Below are positions 1 to 8,439 of a stretch of 64,000 nucleotides of DNA, one piece after another (position 1 is the first letter of the stretch; every line of letters starts with the position of its first letter). The stretch is taken from NCBI GenBank assembly GCA_025354065.1, contig JANXNM010000391.1:1-64000 (forward strand). The letters run 5' to 3'. The notes below the pieces were generated by a model. The model saw only the letters and a program-made list of their open reading frames with translations. It made no database searches and was not told where the DNA came from. The position numbers and the translations under genes were made by a program. This DNA is from Synechococcales cyanobacterium 340R_concoct_173_sub. GTDB taxonomy: Bacteria > Cyanobacteriota > Cyanobacteriia > Leptolyngbyales > Leptolyngbyaceae.

Positions 1-450
1 GATGCCCCCGAACGCATTGATTAAGACAATTCCATTCCCGCTGATTTTGAGCCAAAAAATTGACTCACCGCTGAAAAATCCTTTGAAGCCTTGAAAGCCA
101 AGTTCTAAATCTACGCCCGGTGTGCTGGCCAAGTATCCGGTGGATTGAACTAGCAATGTTTTGCCGTTCATTTGATAGGAACGCAGGTCGCCCATAAATT
201 TTGGCGCGAGGTAGAGTTCTCCGGCTTCACTGGTGCTTCGGAAGACACTGAGGAAGAGTGATTCTCCAGCGACCATTCGTTTGAGTCCGCCCATGATGCC
301 GCCGCCTTTGCCTTTACGAAGCGTGGTGCTGACATTGAGGTTGCTGCTCATGGCGACCATGGCTCCGGCTTCGGCGACGAGTTCTTCTTGCGGATCTAGA
401 TTGATTTTGGCGATCGCGCTATCAGGCTGATGAAGTATTTCGAGTTTCAT
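1..450 (-). CDS. AIM24 / TIGR00266 family protein, partial (3' end outside window)
   Basis: The first 450 bases, read on the minus strand from an ATG at 450, give an open frame of 150 codons that runs off the window edge. The product contains the features of the AIM24 family: an early EAGAMVAM segment, a GGG-rich turn followed by GESLF, and SGNGIVLINAFGGI near the visible end. The same landmarks occur in the next gene upstream (486-1145), so the two are paralogues about 35 bases apart and probably co-transcribed. The family is a beta-sandwich protein of uncertain role; the mitochondrial namesake has been linked to inner-membrane organisation. No function in cyanobacteria can be inferred from sequence alone. 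The C-terminal part is missing only because the window ends. Confidence 0.8.
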   Translation of the reverse strand, partial: MKLEILHQPDSAIAKINLDPQEELVAEAGAMVAMSSNLNVSTTLRKGKGGGIMGGLKRMVAGESLFLSVFRSTSEAGELYLAPKFMGDLRSYQMNGKTLLVQSTGYLASTPGVDLELGFQGFKGFFSGESIFWLKISGNGIVLINAFGGI

Positions 451-485
451 AAAGAATGACGTGTGAATAGTGAATGGAGAACTAG

Positions 486-1145
486 TTAAACTTTTGGGCG
501 AAGGAAGCTGACTAGGCCACTGACGCTGCGGGATTGCGTGTATATTTCGCCATTGCCTGTGATGCGGTTGACCAAACCTTCACCGGAAGTCACGGAACCT
601 AGCAAACCTCCAGCTAATTTGATATTCATTTTGAGACTTGGGTCATAGGCGACGAGATGGCCACTATCGACGATGAAATCATTTTTGACCTGTCGCTTAG
701 AAAGTCCGCCATAGGCTCCAATGAATACGATGCCATTACCACCGACTTTGAGTTTGAATAAGCCTTCTCCCGCAAAGAAGCTAGCGAATCCAGCCCAATG
801 CACATTAAGGGTAATGTTTCCGGCATGGGCAATGTAGGCTCCAGGTTGAAGGCAAAGTTCGCGGTTATTCAGTTCGATGCGGGTAATGTCGCCGATCGTC
901 GATTGGGTTAAAACAAGTTCTTGAGGCGTGTTCCCTTTGTTGCTAAAGGTATTGATGAACATAGATTCACCGCCCAAAAATGTTTTCAGCAATGCGGGAA
1001 TGAGGCCGCCAGAAAACTGGGTTTCGATCGTAATATTTCCATCCATACTGGCCATAGCTCCGGCTTCCGCGACTATTTTTTCTCCTGGCTGGAGTGTCAC
1101 GAATACGGTAGCAAAAGTGGGTTTATAGCGAACATCGTATTTCAC
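486..1145 (-). CDS. AIM24 / TIGR00266 family protein
   Basis: A complete 219-residue protein. It starts MKYDVRYKPTFATVFVTL, then EAGAMASMDGNI, GGESMFINTF and GGNGIVFIGAYGG, which are the conserved landmarks of the TIGR00266/AIM24 beta-roll family; its length is normal for the family. There is no signal peptide or membrane segment. It lies 35 bases upstream of a second family member (1-450), so the pair looks like a tandem duplication in one operon. The specific role is unknown; I infer only the family. Confidence 0.85.
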   Translation of the reverse strand: MKYDVRYKPTFATVFVTLQPGEKIVAEAGAMASMDGNITIETQFSGGLIPALLKTFLGGESMFINTFSNKGNTPQELVLTQSTIGDITRIELNNRELCLQPGAYIAHAGNITLNVHWAGFASFFAGEGLFKLKVGGNGIVFIGAYGGLSKRQVKNDFIVDSGHLVAYDPSLKMNIKLAGGLLGSVTSGEGLVNRITGNGEIYTQSRSVSGLVSFLRPKV

Positions 1146-1486
1146 AGTCGTGGAGTCCTGGGATAATCGGGTTAATGGCTTATCATATTTAGGTAGCCCA
1201 AATGGTGCAGATTTAGCTCACTTTTACGATCGTAAATGGCCTAAATAATTATCATCAATGTGACCGACAAAACAATGGAAGCTGCGATCGTTGCTAAGAT
1301 TGCAAGTTGGGCTGCCTTGGTAACTATTTAGGTGACTATTTTGACCGATACGTTTGACCGATACGTTTCTTTTTTGAGTGTTTTGCATAATTTCTTTACT
1401 AGATGGCGATAGTTACGGGATGTATTAGGGCATAATTGCCTAGCATATAGAATATTATCGATCGTCATTCAAGGAGATCATTCACC
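1146..1486. other. Divergent intergenic region with a 13-bp tandem repeat
   Basis: This 341-bp gap separates the minus-strand AIM24 pair from the plus-strand gene at 1487, so it should hold divergent promoters. The only structure I see is a perfect 13-bp tandem duplication, TTTGACCGATACG, at 1340-1352 and 1353-1365, and an AAGGAG ribosome-binding site just before the ATG at 1487. No RNA gene or hidden reading frame was recognised. Confidence 0.5.
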
Positions 1487-1912
1487 ATGTTTACTAGTAC
1501 TCAGAAGGTCCGATCGGAAATCAGTGGAAAACCTGCCACTGTGAGTTATGGAATCGTAGCCCCGGCTTTCTTTGGTAAGACCAGCCTTACCCTCACCGAT
1601 AATCGAATTATTGAAAATACTAAACGTATTGTTGCAACCCGCTATTGTGAAATTATCTTATCCGAAGTCGAGTCTGCCGAAATCAGTGAAGGAGGATATC
1701 CCATCCTCTTGGTATTGGGGTTCGTGACTATTTCAGTTGGATTAGGGATAATCTTCTTTGTCATGTACTTCCTAATCAAATGCAAATATTTGATCGTTCG
1801 CAGCCACGGGGATACACAAGTTGTCTGTATTTCCGGGACAGGGAGCATGGAACGTGCTAGAGAATTTATGATTGATGTTCTTCGGTATGCTGAAGAAGCT
1901 AAACAAAAATAG
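1487..1912 (+). CDS. Small membrane protein, PH-like, function unknown
   Basis: A 141-residue protein whose ATG follows a good AAGGAG site. Residues 1-70 are polar and beta-rich with a pattern (FGKTSLTLTDNRII) like that of bacterial PH-type domains. Residues about 73-97 form one long or two short membrane segments. The C-terminal part, about 100-141, returns to a polar strand plus a helix (ERAREFMIDVLRYAEEA). I recognise no named family with confidence; the general layout recalls small PH-domain membrane proteins of cyanobacteria. Neighbours give no functional hint. Its 3' side is followed by a repeat element. Confidence 0.6.
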   Translation: MFTSTQKVRSEISGKPATVSYGIVAPAFFGKTSLTLTDNRIIENTKRIVATRYCEIILSEVESAEISEGGYPILLVLGFVTISVGLGIIFFVMYFLIKCKYLIVRSHGDTQVVCISGTGSMERAREFMIDVLRYAEEAKQK

Positions 1913-1924
1913 GTTCATACAACT

Positions 1925-2068
1925 ATTCAGACTCGATCCCCCCTAACCCCTACACCCTCAGCAGGCTACGCCAAAAAAAGGGAGAACCGGAATTCAATTT
2001 ATGTTCAATTCATAGTCCGCCTTCACTTTGTCGTAGTCTGCCTGTAGTGGATTTAGGGGGATTGGGTT
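1925..2068. repeat. Imperfect palindromic interspersed repeat
   Basis: Between the convergent ends of the genes at 1912 and 2069 the sequence reads CTATTCAGACTCGATCCCCC at its left end, and near its right end (2050-2064) TTTAGGGGGATTGGG, so the two sides are partly inverted copies. The left arm also matches the inverted complement of 7022-7062 (CTATTCAGACCCGG followed by C-rich sequence). This fits a non-autonomous repeat family found between cyanobacterial genes. It may also serve as a transcription stop for the two converging genes. Confidence 0.5.
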
Positions 2069-3091
2069 TTACTGAATTACTTTTTGAGCTGTTTTAAGAA
2101 TGGATTCTGGGATCGTAATACCCATTTGTTTTGCGGCTTTAGCGTTAATAACGAGATTGAGTGTTTTTGGTGTTTCGACAGCTATTGTACCTGGCTTTTC
2201 ACCATTCAAGACCCGAACAATCATTTTACCTGTTTGTTTCCCGACATCTTTATAATTGAATCCCAATGTCGCCACTGCACCCCGTTCTACTGAATCAATA
2301 TCCCCAGCATAAACGGGAAGCTTATTGGTAATCCCCACTTGTAATACCGCTTCCAATGTAGAAACAATAGTATTGTCAGTCGGAATATAGATACTATCCA
2401 CCTTGCCCACTAAGCTTTTCGCTGCTGTGGCTACTTCACTAGAATTACTGACTGTTGCCTCCACAATTGTTAGCCCTTTAGCAGAAGCTTTGAGAAGATT
2501 GACTTGACTAACGGAGTTTGATTCGCCTGCATTGTAGATAATGCCAAGACGTTTGGTATTTGGTGAGAGTTGTTGAATGAGATCTAAATGTTTTGCGATC
2601 GGTGATAAATCGCTCACGCCTGTGACCAAGCCACCCGGTTGTTGCAAATTTGAAATTAGTTTTGCACCCAATGGATCAGTAACACCAGAAAATATAATTG
2701 GAATTTTGGGCGCAGCAGCAATTGCACTCTGGGCGCTGGGAGTCGAAATAGCAACAATTACATCAGGATTATCTCCCGCGAATTTCTTTGCAATTTGTGC
2801 CGCTATACTGGGGCTTCCTTGAGCTGTTTGCCATTGCCAATTTAGGGTTTTATCAGCTTCAAATCCAGATTGAGCCAACTCTTCTTTAATTCCATCCCGA
2901 ATTGCATTCAATGATGGATGTTCGACAATTTGAGTCACCGCAATCGTTTTCTTGCCATTGCTTTTACCATTAGAGCTAGTTCCGCTACAACTATTAAGCA
3001 GCAACGGTAGAGCGATCGTCACGAGTCCAATTTTGGCCAAATTTAAAGGCTTTTGGTGCAGTTTTAGTTGCAGCATTGCAAATGAACCCAT
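2069..3091 (-). CDS. ABC transporter substrate-binding lipoprotein (ABC_sub_bind family)
   Basis: A 340-residue protein with an N-terminal hydrophobic segment ending in LLLNSCSG, a lipoprotein box whose Cys (about residue 35) would be lipid-modified. The mature part fits PF04392: KTIAVTQIVEHPSLNAIRDG at its start, a DVIVAISTPSAQSA stretch, VTGVSDLSP, and DSIYIPTDNTIVSTLEAV. Members bind small ligands, in some cases aromatic amino acids, for ABC importers. No permease or ATPase gene is adjacent, so the partner must be elsewhere or the protein acts as a sensor component. The start could be the first ATG (3091) or the ATG five codons later (3076); neither has a strong ribosome-binding site. The ligand is not predictable here. 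Confidence 0.85.
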   Translation of the reverse strand: MGSFAMLQLKLHQKPLNLAKIGLVTIALPLLLNSCSGTSSNGKSNGKKTIAVTQIVEHPSLNAIRDGIKEELAQSGFEADKTLNWQWQTAQGSPSIAAQIAKKFAGDNPDVIVAISTPSAQSAIAAAPKIPIIFSGVTDPLGAKLISNLQQPGGLVTGVSDLSPIAKHLDLIQQLSPNTKRLGIIYNAGESNSVSQVNLLKASAKGLTIVEATVSNSSEVATAAKSLVGKVDSIYIPTDNTIVSTLEAVLQVGITNKLPVYAGDIDSVERGAVATLGFNYKDVGKQTGKMIVRVLNGEKPGTIAVETPKTLNLVINAKAAKQMGITIPESILKTAQKVIQ

Positions 3092-3466
3092 TTAGTTTAC
3101 GCTTAGTTTAATACTAAATCCTAAAAGGGCGTTTTAAAAGTGGACGGTTTTAACTGCTGTGTACACGGTAATTTTTTAAGGGGATTAGGAAGATCGGGTC
3201 TCGATCGTCACGACCTTCGACTTTTAAAACACCTTCATAACGTTGGCTGGGAGTACCTATATTGACGCAGATTCTTGGGCGCTAGTCACTCTTTTGACTG
3301 TTTACTTCATTTGGATAAATTCGGTATTTTAAGTAGGCTTATTATCGCTAAGTTTCGAGATACATGTTTCAAGGCACATGAAAGATTGAAAATAACTAAT
3401 CAAGACTAATTTTAAAAGCAAGTCTACAGCACAGATCGGTCTTGTTCTAATTAAAAATAAGGAGAA
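3092..3466. other. 375-bp intergenic region upstream of the psaK-like gene
   Basis: This divergent gap holds the MITE-like element at 3126-3235 and then about 230 bp of AT-rich leader before the psaK-like gene. An AAGGAG site lies at 3459-3464. No NtcA-type GTA-N8-TAC motif or recognised riboswitch was seen. Confidence 0.5.
3126..3235. repeat. MITE-like element with terminal inverted repeats
   Basis: The left end reads AGGGCGTTTTAAAAGT (3126-3141) and the right end is its near inverted complement, ACTTTTAAAACACCTT (3220-3235), giving a 110-bp element with roughly 16-bp terminal inverted repeats. The right half, inverted, matches 8193-8245 over more than 50 bp, including the block GACGATCGAGACCC. 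There is no coding capacity. The structure fits a miniature inverted-repeat transposable element. Confidence 0.6.
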
Positions 3467-3748
3467 ATGATTGTGAATCAGTTATCACTGTTAGGCTTGG
3501 CTCAAACGGCTATTAGTAGTCCTGCTGAAGCTTGGAATTGGACGCGTTCATTAGTATTGAGTGGGGTCTGTATATTGATTTTATTCATTGCGAGTCGTAC
3601 AATTCAGTATCCAAATGTCGGCCCGAAAATGCCGCTAGGTCCGTTTGGAGCGCTCTTCAATAATATTAGCGTGGCAGGTTTTTTGGGATCAATGAGCTTA
3701 GGTCATATACTGGGTGCATTTTTAATTATAAAGTTTTTTAGTTCTTAA
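3467..3748 (+). CDS. PsaK-like photosystem I subunit (divergent)
   Basis: A 93-residue protein with two membrane segments (about 28-46 and 66-90). The second half carries the PsaK pattern: a short loop with NVGPKMPLGP, then FLGSMSLGHILGA, matching the VGP-LP loop and the TSFGHLLAA-type signature of PsaK. PsaK is the peripheral two-helix subunit of photosystem I that binds chlorophyll and helps couple antenna energy to the core. The sequence is divergent from the main PsaK proteins I know, so it may be a second, specialised copy. The GGAG site lies only 2 bases before the ATG at 3467 but 8 bases before an in-frame GTG at 3473, so the GTG may be the true start. The next gene begins 39 bases downstream and is probably co-transcribed. 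Confidence 0.6.
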   Translation: MIVNQLSLLGLAQTAISSPAEAWNWTRSLVLSGVCILILFIASRTIQYPNVGPKMPLGPFGALFNNISVAGFLGSMSLGHILGAFLIIKFFSS

Positions 3749-3787
3749 TTTAGGCATCGATCGAAACTTATATTTGGAGTCAAGAAA

Positions 3788-6700
3788 ATGCAAGTATCAC
3801 ACAAAATTCGTAGCTTTATTCTCACGATGAGTTTAGTCTCTGTTCTAGTCACAACAGCCGCGTTTGTCTTGGGTCCGTCTGATAGTAGTGCCGCCTTACC
3901 TGCTAATTCGATCGTCGGCCAATTACCTGTTGAAAACCCTGCACTAATATTTTCTGGAGCCAAATTTGGGTTGGCGCTGGTGGTAGGAGTGATAATGGCT
4001 TTTGCTTTCCAACTGCTCTTTGCTAACTTAGCGATCGCAGTCATTGCCGGACCCGATAGTCCCACAAAGAAAAGCGACTCTGATGAACATTTGGGAGATA
4101 CCATTCGCGGTATTGAGACAAAGGTTGGGTTAGGACTGTTGATCAGTGTGAGCATTGCTCTATTCCTCGCTACCTTCTTGGCGGTCAAGTTAAGTTTGGT
4201 GGGAAGTCCCATGATTGGGTCCATCATTGGCGTGATTATTTGGGCTATTTTCTTCACCTTGCTGACTTGGTTTGGATCGACTGCTGTGGGTTCATTGATG
4301 GGATCAATTATTAGCACCGCCACTACAGGAGTCCAGGGTTTATTGGGCACGGGTAGCGCTGTCCTTGGCGCAAACCTTGCGAAGAATCAAATCGTTTCAA
4401 CGGCTGAAGAAGTTACCGCCGCCGTGCGCCGTGAGTTAACATCAGGCTTTGACCCAGATAGTATTCGCACCACATTGCAACGCTCCTTAGACCAAGTGCA
4501 GTTGCCTCAGTTGAATGTTGATCAACTAGGAGGACAGTTTGAGAGGTTGCTTAAGGAGGTTGATTTCAGCGCCATCGGCAGTAGTGACCTGCTCAAAAAC
4601 GTCAATCGTGACACATTAGCCAAATTAGTCAGCAGTCGCACCGATCTCTCTAAGAAAGATGTTAACCGCATTACGGATCAGCTAGAAGCCGCCTGGAAAA
4701 AAGTGGTTAGTTCTAAAGACCCGATCGATCCGCAAGAATTGATTCAACAATTGAAATCCGCCGCACCCCAAGATCTGAAATCGGGTAAGTTTAGTGATCA
4801 ACTTAGTGAACTGGTTAAATCAGCCTCTAAGCAAGGTGGTTCCGACGGCAATTTGACCAGCAGAGCATTGCAGCTTGGCACGACAGCGATACTGAGTCAA
4901 GTCTTGAAAAATGTTGATCTCTCTGATTTGGATGTAGAGAAGATTGGATCACAACTAAGGACTTTTGGAAGTAGTGTATTGGACCCACAGAGCAACTCCA
5001 ATGCCTCTTCGGAGCCTAGTATTACTAAAAATGATGGACAATTTAATGGGAAGTCTGCGGCTAAAGCATTTACTATCATCCAGGCTGATTTAGAAGATTA
5101 TTTGTTGTTATCACCTTCCTGGAGGTTTAACCAAGAGAATGTTGAGGAGGATTTTCGCAGTGTGATTTACGATGCTGCCGCTGACCCAAGTTTGATCCAA
5201 CAAGAATTGATGGCGATCGATCGGGCCTACTTTGTCCAAGTACTTAGTTTACGAGATGACATCACGCCTCCAAGGATTCAAAATCTAGCCCGTCAGTTGG
5301 ATGCCATTCGGGTTGATGTACTGACGACAGCTCAGGCCGCAGCCACCCAAAAACAATCGCAAGATCTCCGCCAGAACGTGGAGTATTATCTACGGTCTAC
5401 GAGTAAAGCTGACTTGAATCCAGATGCGATCGCCCGTGACTTTGGACCCTTGCTAGCCTATCCGGAAGTGGGCTTTGATCTCTTGGGTCAGCGTCTGGGC
5501 CAGTTCGATCGTCCGACTCTGGAGCAGTTGCTGAGTCAGCGCCAAGACCTAAACAGTGACGAATCGAGCCAAATTATTAATCAACTCGAAAATACGCGCG
5601 ATCGGGTCTTATCGCAAGGCCAAGAGTCACACAATCTGCTTCAAGGACAGGCGCAAGAACTCCGCCAAAAAGTATCCGACTATCTCCGCGACACTCACAA
5701 AGAAGAACTGAGTCCTGAAGGCATTCAACGAGATTTCAAAACGTTATTCGATGACCCGGAAGCGGGAGCAAATGCCTTGCGCAATCGGCTCTCACAGTTC
5801 GATCGCGATACGCTGGTCCAGCTTTTGAGCCAACGCCAGGATCTGAGCGAAGAGCAGGTGAATCAGGTGCTTGATCAAGTGGAGTCGGTGCGTGATACCG
5901 TTGTTCAAGCCCCCCGAAAGCTAGCAGGCAAAGCTAAAGAACAGTATGAGCAGACTACTCAAGCGCTGGCTGATTATCTCCGAAAAACCAAGCTTGAAGA
6001 ACTCAACCCTGAAGGGATTCAACGGGATTTGGCGACGCTGTTCAATGATCCGAAAGCAGGTACCCATGCCTTGCAGGAGCGGTTGTCCCACGTCGATCGT
6101 GAAACATTGGTCAAGCTCTTAAGCCAGCGCGATGATCTGACCGAAGAACAAGTCAATCAAACTATTGATCAAGTGCAATCAGCCCTGCGTAGTGTCATTA
6201 AAGCCCCAAGACGATTGGCGAACCGGGTCCAGAAAAAGGCCGTTGACTTTGAATCGAATCTGGAAAGTTATTTGCAACGGACCCATAAAGAAGAGTTAAA
6301 TCCAGAAGGAATTAAGCGAGATCTCCAACTGTTGCTTCACGATCCGCGTGCAGGACTATCTAGTTTGGGCGATCGGGCGGCCCAATTCGATCGGGGTACT
6401 TTTGTGGCACTATTGGCCCAACGGAAAGACATGACGGAAGAAGAAGCCAATCGTATTGCTGATCAGGTAGAGGCCAATTTTGAGGCTGCTAAAGCTCAGA
6501 TTAAGAAAGTACAGCAGGCTGTTCAGTCCACTATTGATAAAGGATTTGAAAGTGTGCGAACCTACTTGAATAACTTGGAACGCCCCGAGTTGAACTATGA
6601 CGGAATAAAGCAGGACTTCGGCAAACTGTTTAATGATCCACAACTTGGATTAGAAGCACTAAGCGATCGCCTGACACACTTCGATCGAGGTACATTGATT

Positions 6701-6988
6701 GCGCTACTGAGTTCGCGGGATGATATCTCCGAAGCGGATGCAAACCGAATTGTTGGCCAGGTTGAATCGGCTCGCAATGGGGTACTGAACCAAGTAGAAC
6801 GAGTTCAGCATGAAACGCAAAGACGCCTTGAAGCCATCAAACATGCCACCCAAAAGCAAGTGCGCGAAACCCGAAAAGTTGCTGCTGGTGCTGCTTGGTG
6901 GGTATTCAGTTCAGCGTTGTTTTCCCTGGCTGCATCCGCTCTAGCAGGCTCTCTCGCCGTGACTCGTTATGTAGTCCCTATAATTTAG
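3788..6988 (+). CDS. Large membrane protein with six tandem ~98-residue helical repeats
   Basis: A 1066-residue protein of unknown function. It has a signal-anchor (about 8-30), three more membrane segments (about 55-87, 113-133, 143-163) followed by a Gly/Ser-rich stretch, and a last membrane segment near the C-terminus (about 1033-1056). Between them lie six tandem modules of 96-98 residues, beginning near residues 437, 533, 631, 729, 826 and 924. Each has a (D/Y)YL start, an NPEGI-RD motif, a DP-AG turn, and an FDR-TL--LLS-R-DL-E signature ending in a QVE helix. A partial seventh copy of the signature lies at 272-300. Modules 3 and 4 are most alike, suggesting recent duplication. The predicted fold is all-alpha, amphipathic and highly charged. 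It is placed 39 bp after the psaK-like gene. Similar proteins are sometimes mislabelled as transporters; I see no transporter motif. Confidence 0.75.
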   Translation: MQVSHKIRSFILTMSLVSVLVTTAAFVLGPSDSSAALPANSIVGQLPVENPALIFSGAKFGLALVVGVIMAFAFQLLFANLAIAVIAGPDSPTKKSDSDEHLGDTIRGIETKVGLGLLISVSIALFLATFLAVKLSLVGSPMIGSIIGVIIWAIFFTLLTWFGSTAVGSLMGSIISTATTGVQGLLGTGSAVLGANLAKNQIVSTAEEVTAAVRRELTSGFDPDSIRTTLQRSLDQVQLPQLNVDQLGGQFERLLKEVDFSAIGSSDLLKNVNRDTLAKLVSSRTDLSKKDVNRITDQLEAAWKKVVSSKDPIDPQELIQQLKSAAPQDLKSGKFSDQLSELVKSASKQGGSDGNLTSRALQLGTTAILSQVLKNVDLSDLDVEKIGSQLRTFGSSVLDPQSNSNASSEPSITKNDGQFNGKSAAKAFTIIQADLEDYLLLSPSWRFNQENVEEDFRSVIYDAAADPSLIQQELMAIDRAYFVQVLSLRDDITPPRIQNLARQLDAIRVDVLTTAQAAATQKQSQDLRQNVEYYLRSTSKADLNPDAIARDFGPLLAYPEVGFDLLGQRLGQFDRPTLEQLLSQRQDLNSDESSQIINQLENTRDRVLSQGQESHNLLQGQAQELRQKVSDYLRDTHKEELSPEGIQRDFKTLFDDPEAGANALRNRLSQFDRDTLVQLLSQRQDLSEEQVNQVLDQVESVRDTVVQAPRKLAGKAKEQYEQTTQALADYLRKTKLEELNPEGIQRDLATLFNDPKAGTHALQERLSHVDRETLVKLLSQRDDLTEEQVNQTIDQVQSALRSVIKAPRRLANRVQKKAVDFESNLESYLQRTHKEELNPEGIKRDLQLLLHDPRAGLSSLGDRAAQFDRGTFVALLAQRKDMTEEEANRIADQVEANFEAAKAQIKKVQQAVQSTIDKGFESVRTYLNNLERPELNYDGIKQDFGKLFNDPQLGLEALSDRLTHFDRGTLIALLSSRDDISEADANRIVGQVESARNGVLNQVERVQHETQRRLEAIKHATQKQVRETRKVAAGAAWWVFSSALFSLAASALAGSLAVTRYVVPII

Positions 6989-7009
6989 TGTCATCGATCG
7001 GCTTGCCCC

Positions 7010-7062
7010 TTTTTTCTAGTTCCCCTTTTAAGGGGGCTAGGGGGGCCGGGTCTGAATAGAAA
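7010..7062. repeat. C/G-rich palindromic repeat, possible terminator
   Basis: About 22 bp after the stop of the 1066-residue gene lies TTCCCCTTTTAAGGGGGCTA (7019-7038), whose core CCCCTTTTAAGGGG is a perfect palindrome, followed by a G-rich run and GGGTCTGAATAG. The inverted complement matches the left arm of the repeat at 1925. It could form a hairpin that ends transcription, but there is no clear T-run after it. Confidence 0.4.
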
Positions 7063-7261
7063 ACAATTGTTTCAACCCATCAATTCAAACCTGCCTTTCA
7101 AACTAGTGGAGCAGTTAGTGAGAAATAAACCCCATTTTCCTGCAAAGTAGACTTCGCCCCCGAAATAGAAGTCAATGGAATTCCCTTTCTGCGGATTTTC
7201 TTGACCCACGATTTGAGACAATGATGCATTAGTGTCGTTATACCTACGGAAAGCGCAAGTC

Positions 7262-8191
7262 ATGAGAATTTTGGTGATGGGTGGAACGCGGTTTATTGGC
7301 GTGTATCTGACGAAACAATTAGTGACACTTGGCCATGAAGTCGTGCTGTTTAATCGCGGCAAAAAGCCATCTCCGGTTGAAGGCTTAAGAGTGATTCAGG
7401 GCGATCGGACCCAGGAAAGGGATCTTCAGCAACTTACCAACGAATCCTTTGATGCTGTTTTTGATAACAATGGCCGCGAACTGAGCGATACCCAGCCACT
7501 CGCTGAAATTTTTAAGAATAAGGTCAAGCACTTCATCTACATGAGTTCGGCGGGGGTATATTTAAAATCTGATCAAATGCCCCACGTTGAAGGCGATGCC
7601 GAGGATCCAAAAAGTCGTCACAAAGGCAAAAACGACACCGAAGCCTACCTCGCCGCTAGCGGTCTTCCCTACACGTCCATTCGTCCGACCTATATCTATG
7701 GTCCCCAAAATTACAATGACTTGGATGCTTGGTACTTCGATCGGATTTTGCGCGATCGGCCCATTCCCATTCCTGCTCACGGTCAGCATCTAACTCAACT
7801 TGGCCACTGCGCTGATTTAGCTAATGCAATGATTAAAGTATTGGGAAACGATCGGGCGATCGGTCAGATTTATAACGTGTCGGGCGATCGGGCCGTGACG
7901 TTTGATGGACTAGCACGGGCCTGTGCAATTGTGGCGGGCAAAGATCCAGCAAGTCTCAACCTGATTCATTACGATCCGAAATCCTTTGACTTCGGCAAAA
8001 AGAAAGCCTTCCCCATGCGTCCACAGCACTTTTTCTGTTCGGTTGATAAAGCGAAACTGGACCTAGATTGGCAGCCAAAATTTGACCTTATTTCTGGGCT
8101 AAGGGATTCCTTGAAGAATGACTATCTAATTTCAGGGCGTGATAAGGCTGATATCGACTTTTCCACGGACGATCAAATTATCAATGCCTAA
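7262..8191 (+). CDS. NAD-dependent epimerase/dehydratase, CSP41-like
   Basis: Starting at the ATG at 7262 the product has 309 residues and begins MRILVMGGTRFIGVYL, an N-terminal Rossmann GG-R-F-IG dinucleotide motif. An in-frame GTG at 7232 would add ten residues before this and is unlikely to be used. The protein keeps YMSSAGVYLKSD, RPTYIYGPQNYND and GRDKADIDFSTDD, as in the cyanobacterial homologues of chloroplast stem-loop binding protein CSP41. In plants CSP41 binds RNA and affects plastid ribosomes and transcription; in cyanobacteria the role is less settled. The family belongs to the atypical short-chain dehydrogenases and often has weak or no sugar-epimerase activity. A repeat element follows its stop codon directly. 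Confidence 0.8.
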   Translation: MRILVMGGTRFIGVYLTKQLVTLGHEVVLFNRGKKPSPVEGLRVIQGDRTQERDLQQLTNESFDAVFDNNGRELSDTQPLAEIFKNKVKHFIYMSSAGVYLKSDQMPHVEGDAEDPKSRHKGKNDTEAYLAASGLPYTSIRPTYIYGPQNYNDLDAWYFDRILRDRPIPIPAHGQHLTQLGHCADLANAMIKVLGNDRAIGQIYNVSGDRAVTFDGLARACAIVAGKDPASLNLIHYDPKSFDFGKKKAFPMRPQHFFCSVDKAKLDLDWQPKFDLISGLRDSLKNDYLISGRDKADIDFSTDDQIINA

Positions 8192-8192
8192 G

Positions 8193-8330
8193 AGGGTGTT
8201 TTAAAAGTTTAGGGTGACGATCGAGACCCAATATCCCTAAATCCCTTGTGAAAGGGGAGACTGTGAATTTGATTCTAGTTCTCCCTTTTTTAAGACGGTT
8301 AGGGGAAATCTAGTCTTTTGAGACCTACGA
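8193..8330. repeat. Second copy of the MITE-like interspersed repeat
   Basis: Starting one base after the upstream stop codon, AGGGTGTTTTAAAAGT (8193-8208) and GACGATCGAGACCC (8216-8229) reproduce, in opposite orientation, the right half of the element at 3126-3235. The homology continues weakly into CCTAAATCCC. The far end is degenerate (around 8310-8330), so the exact right border is uncertain. Confidence 0.5.
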
Positions 8331-8439
8331 TTCTCCTCCCCTGAAACCATTTATTTCGGGGATCACAATATTTTTGTCCGAATCAGCCAAACCCTTGCTT
8401 TACTAGAAGAAGGGATGCCTAAGGGCGAGGGATTTGGCT

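Noticed and set aside
3745..4350. 201-codon minus-strand frame over the start of the 1066-residue gene
   Set aside because: It is antisense to a convincing membrane protein with signal-anchor and has no recognisable features of its own.
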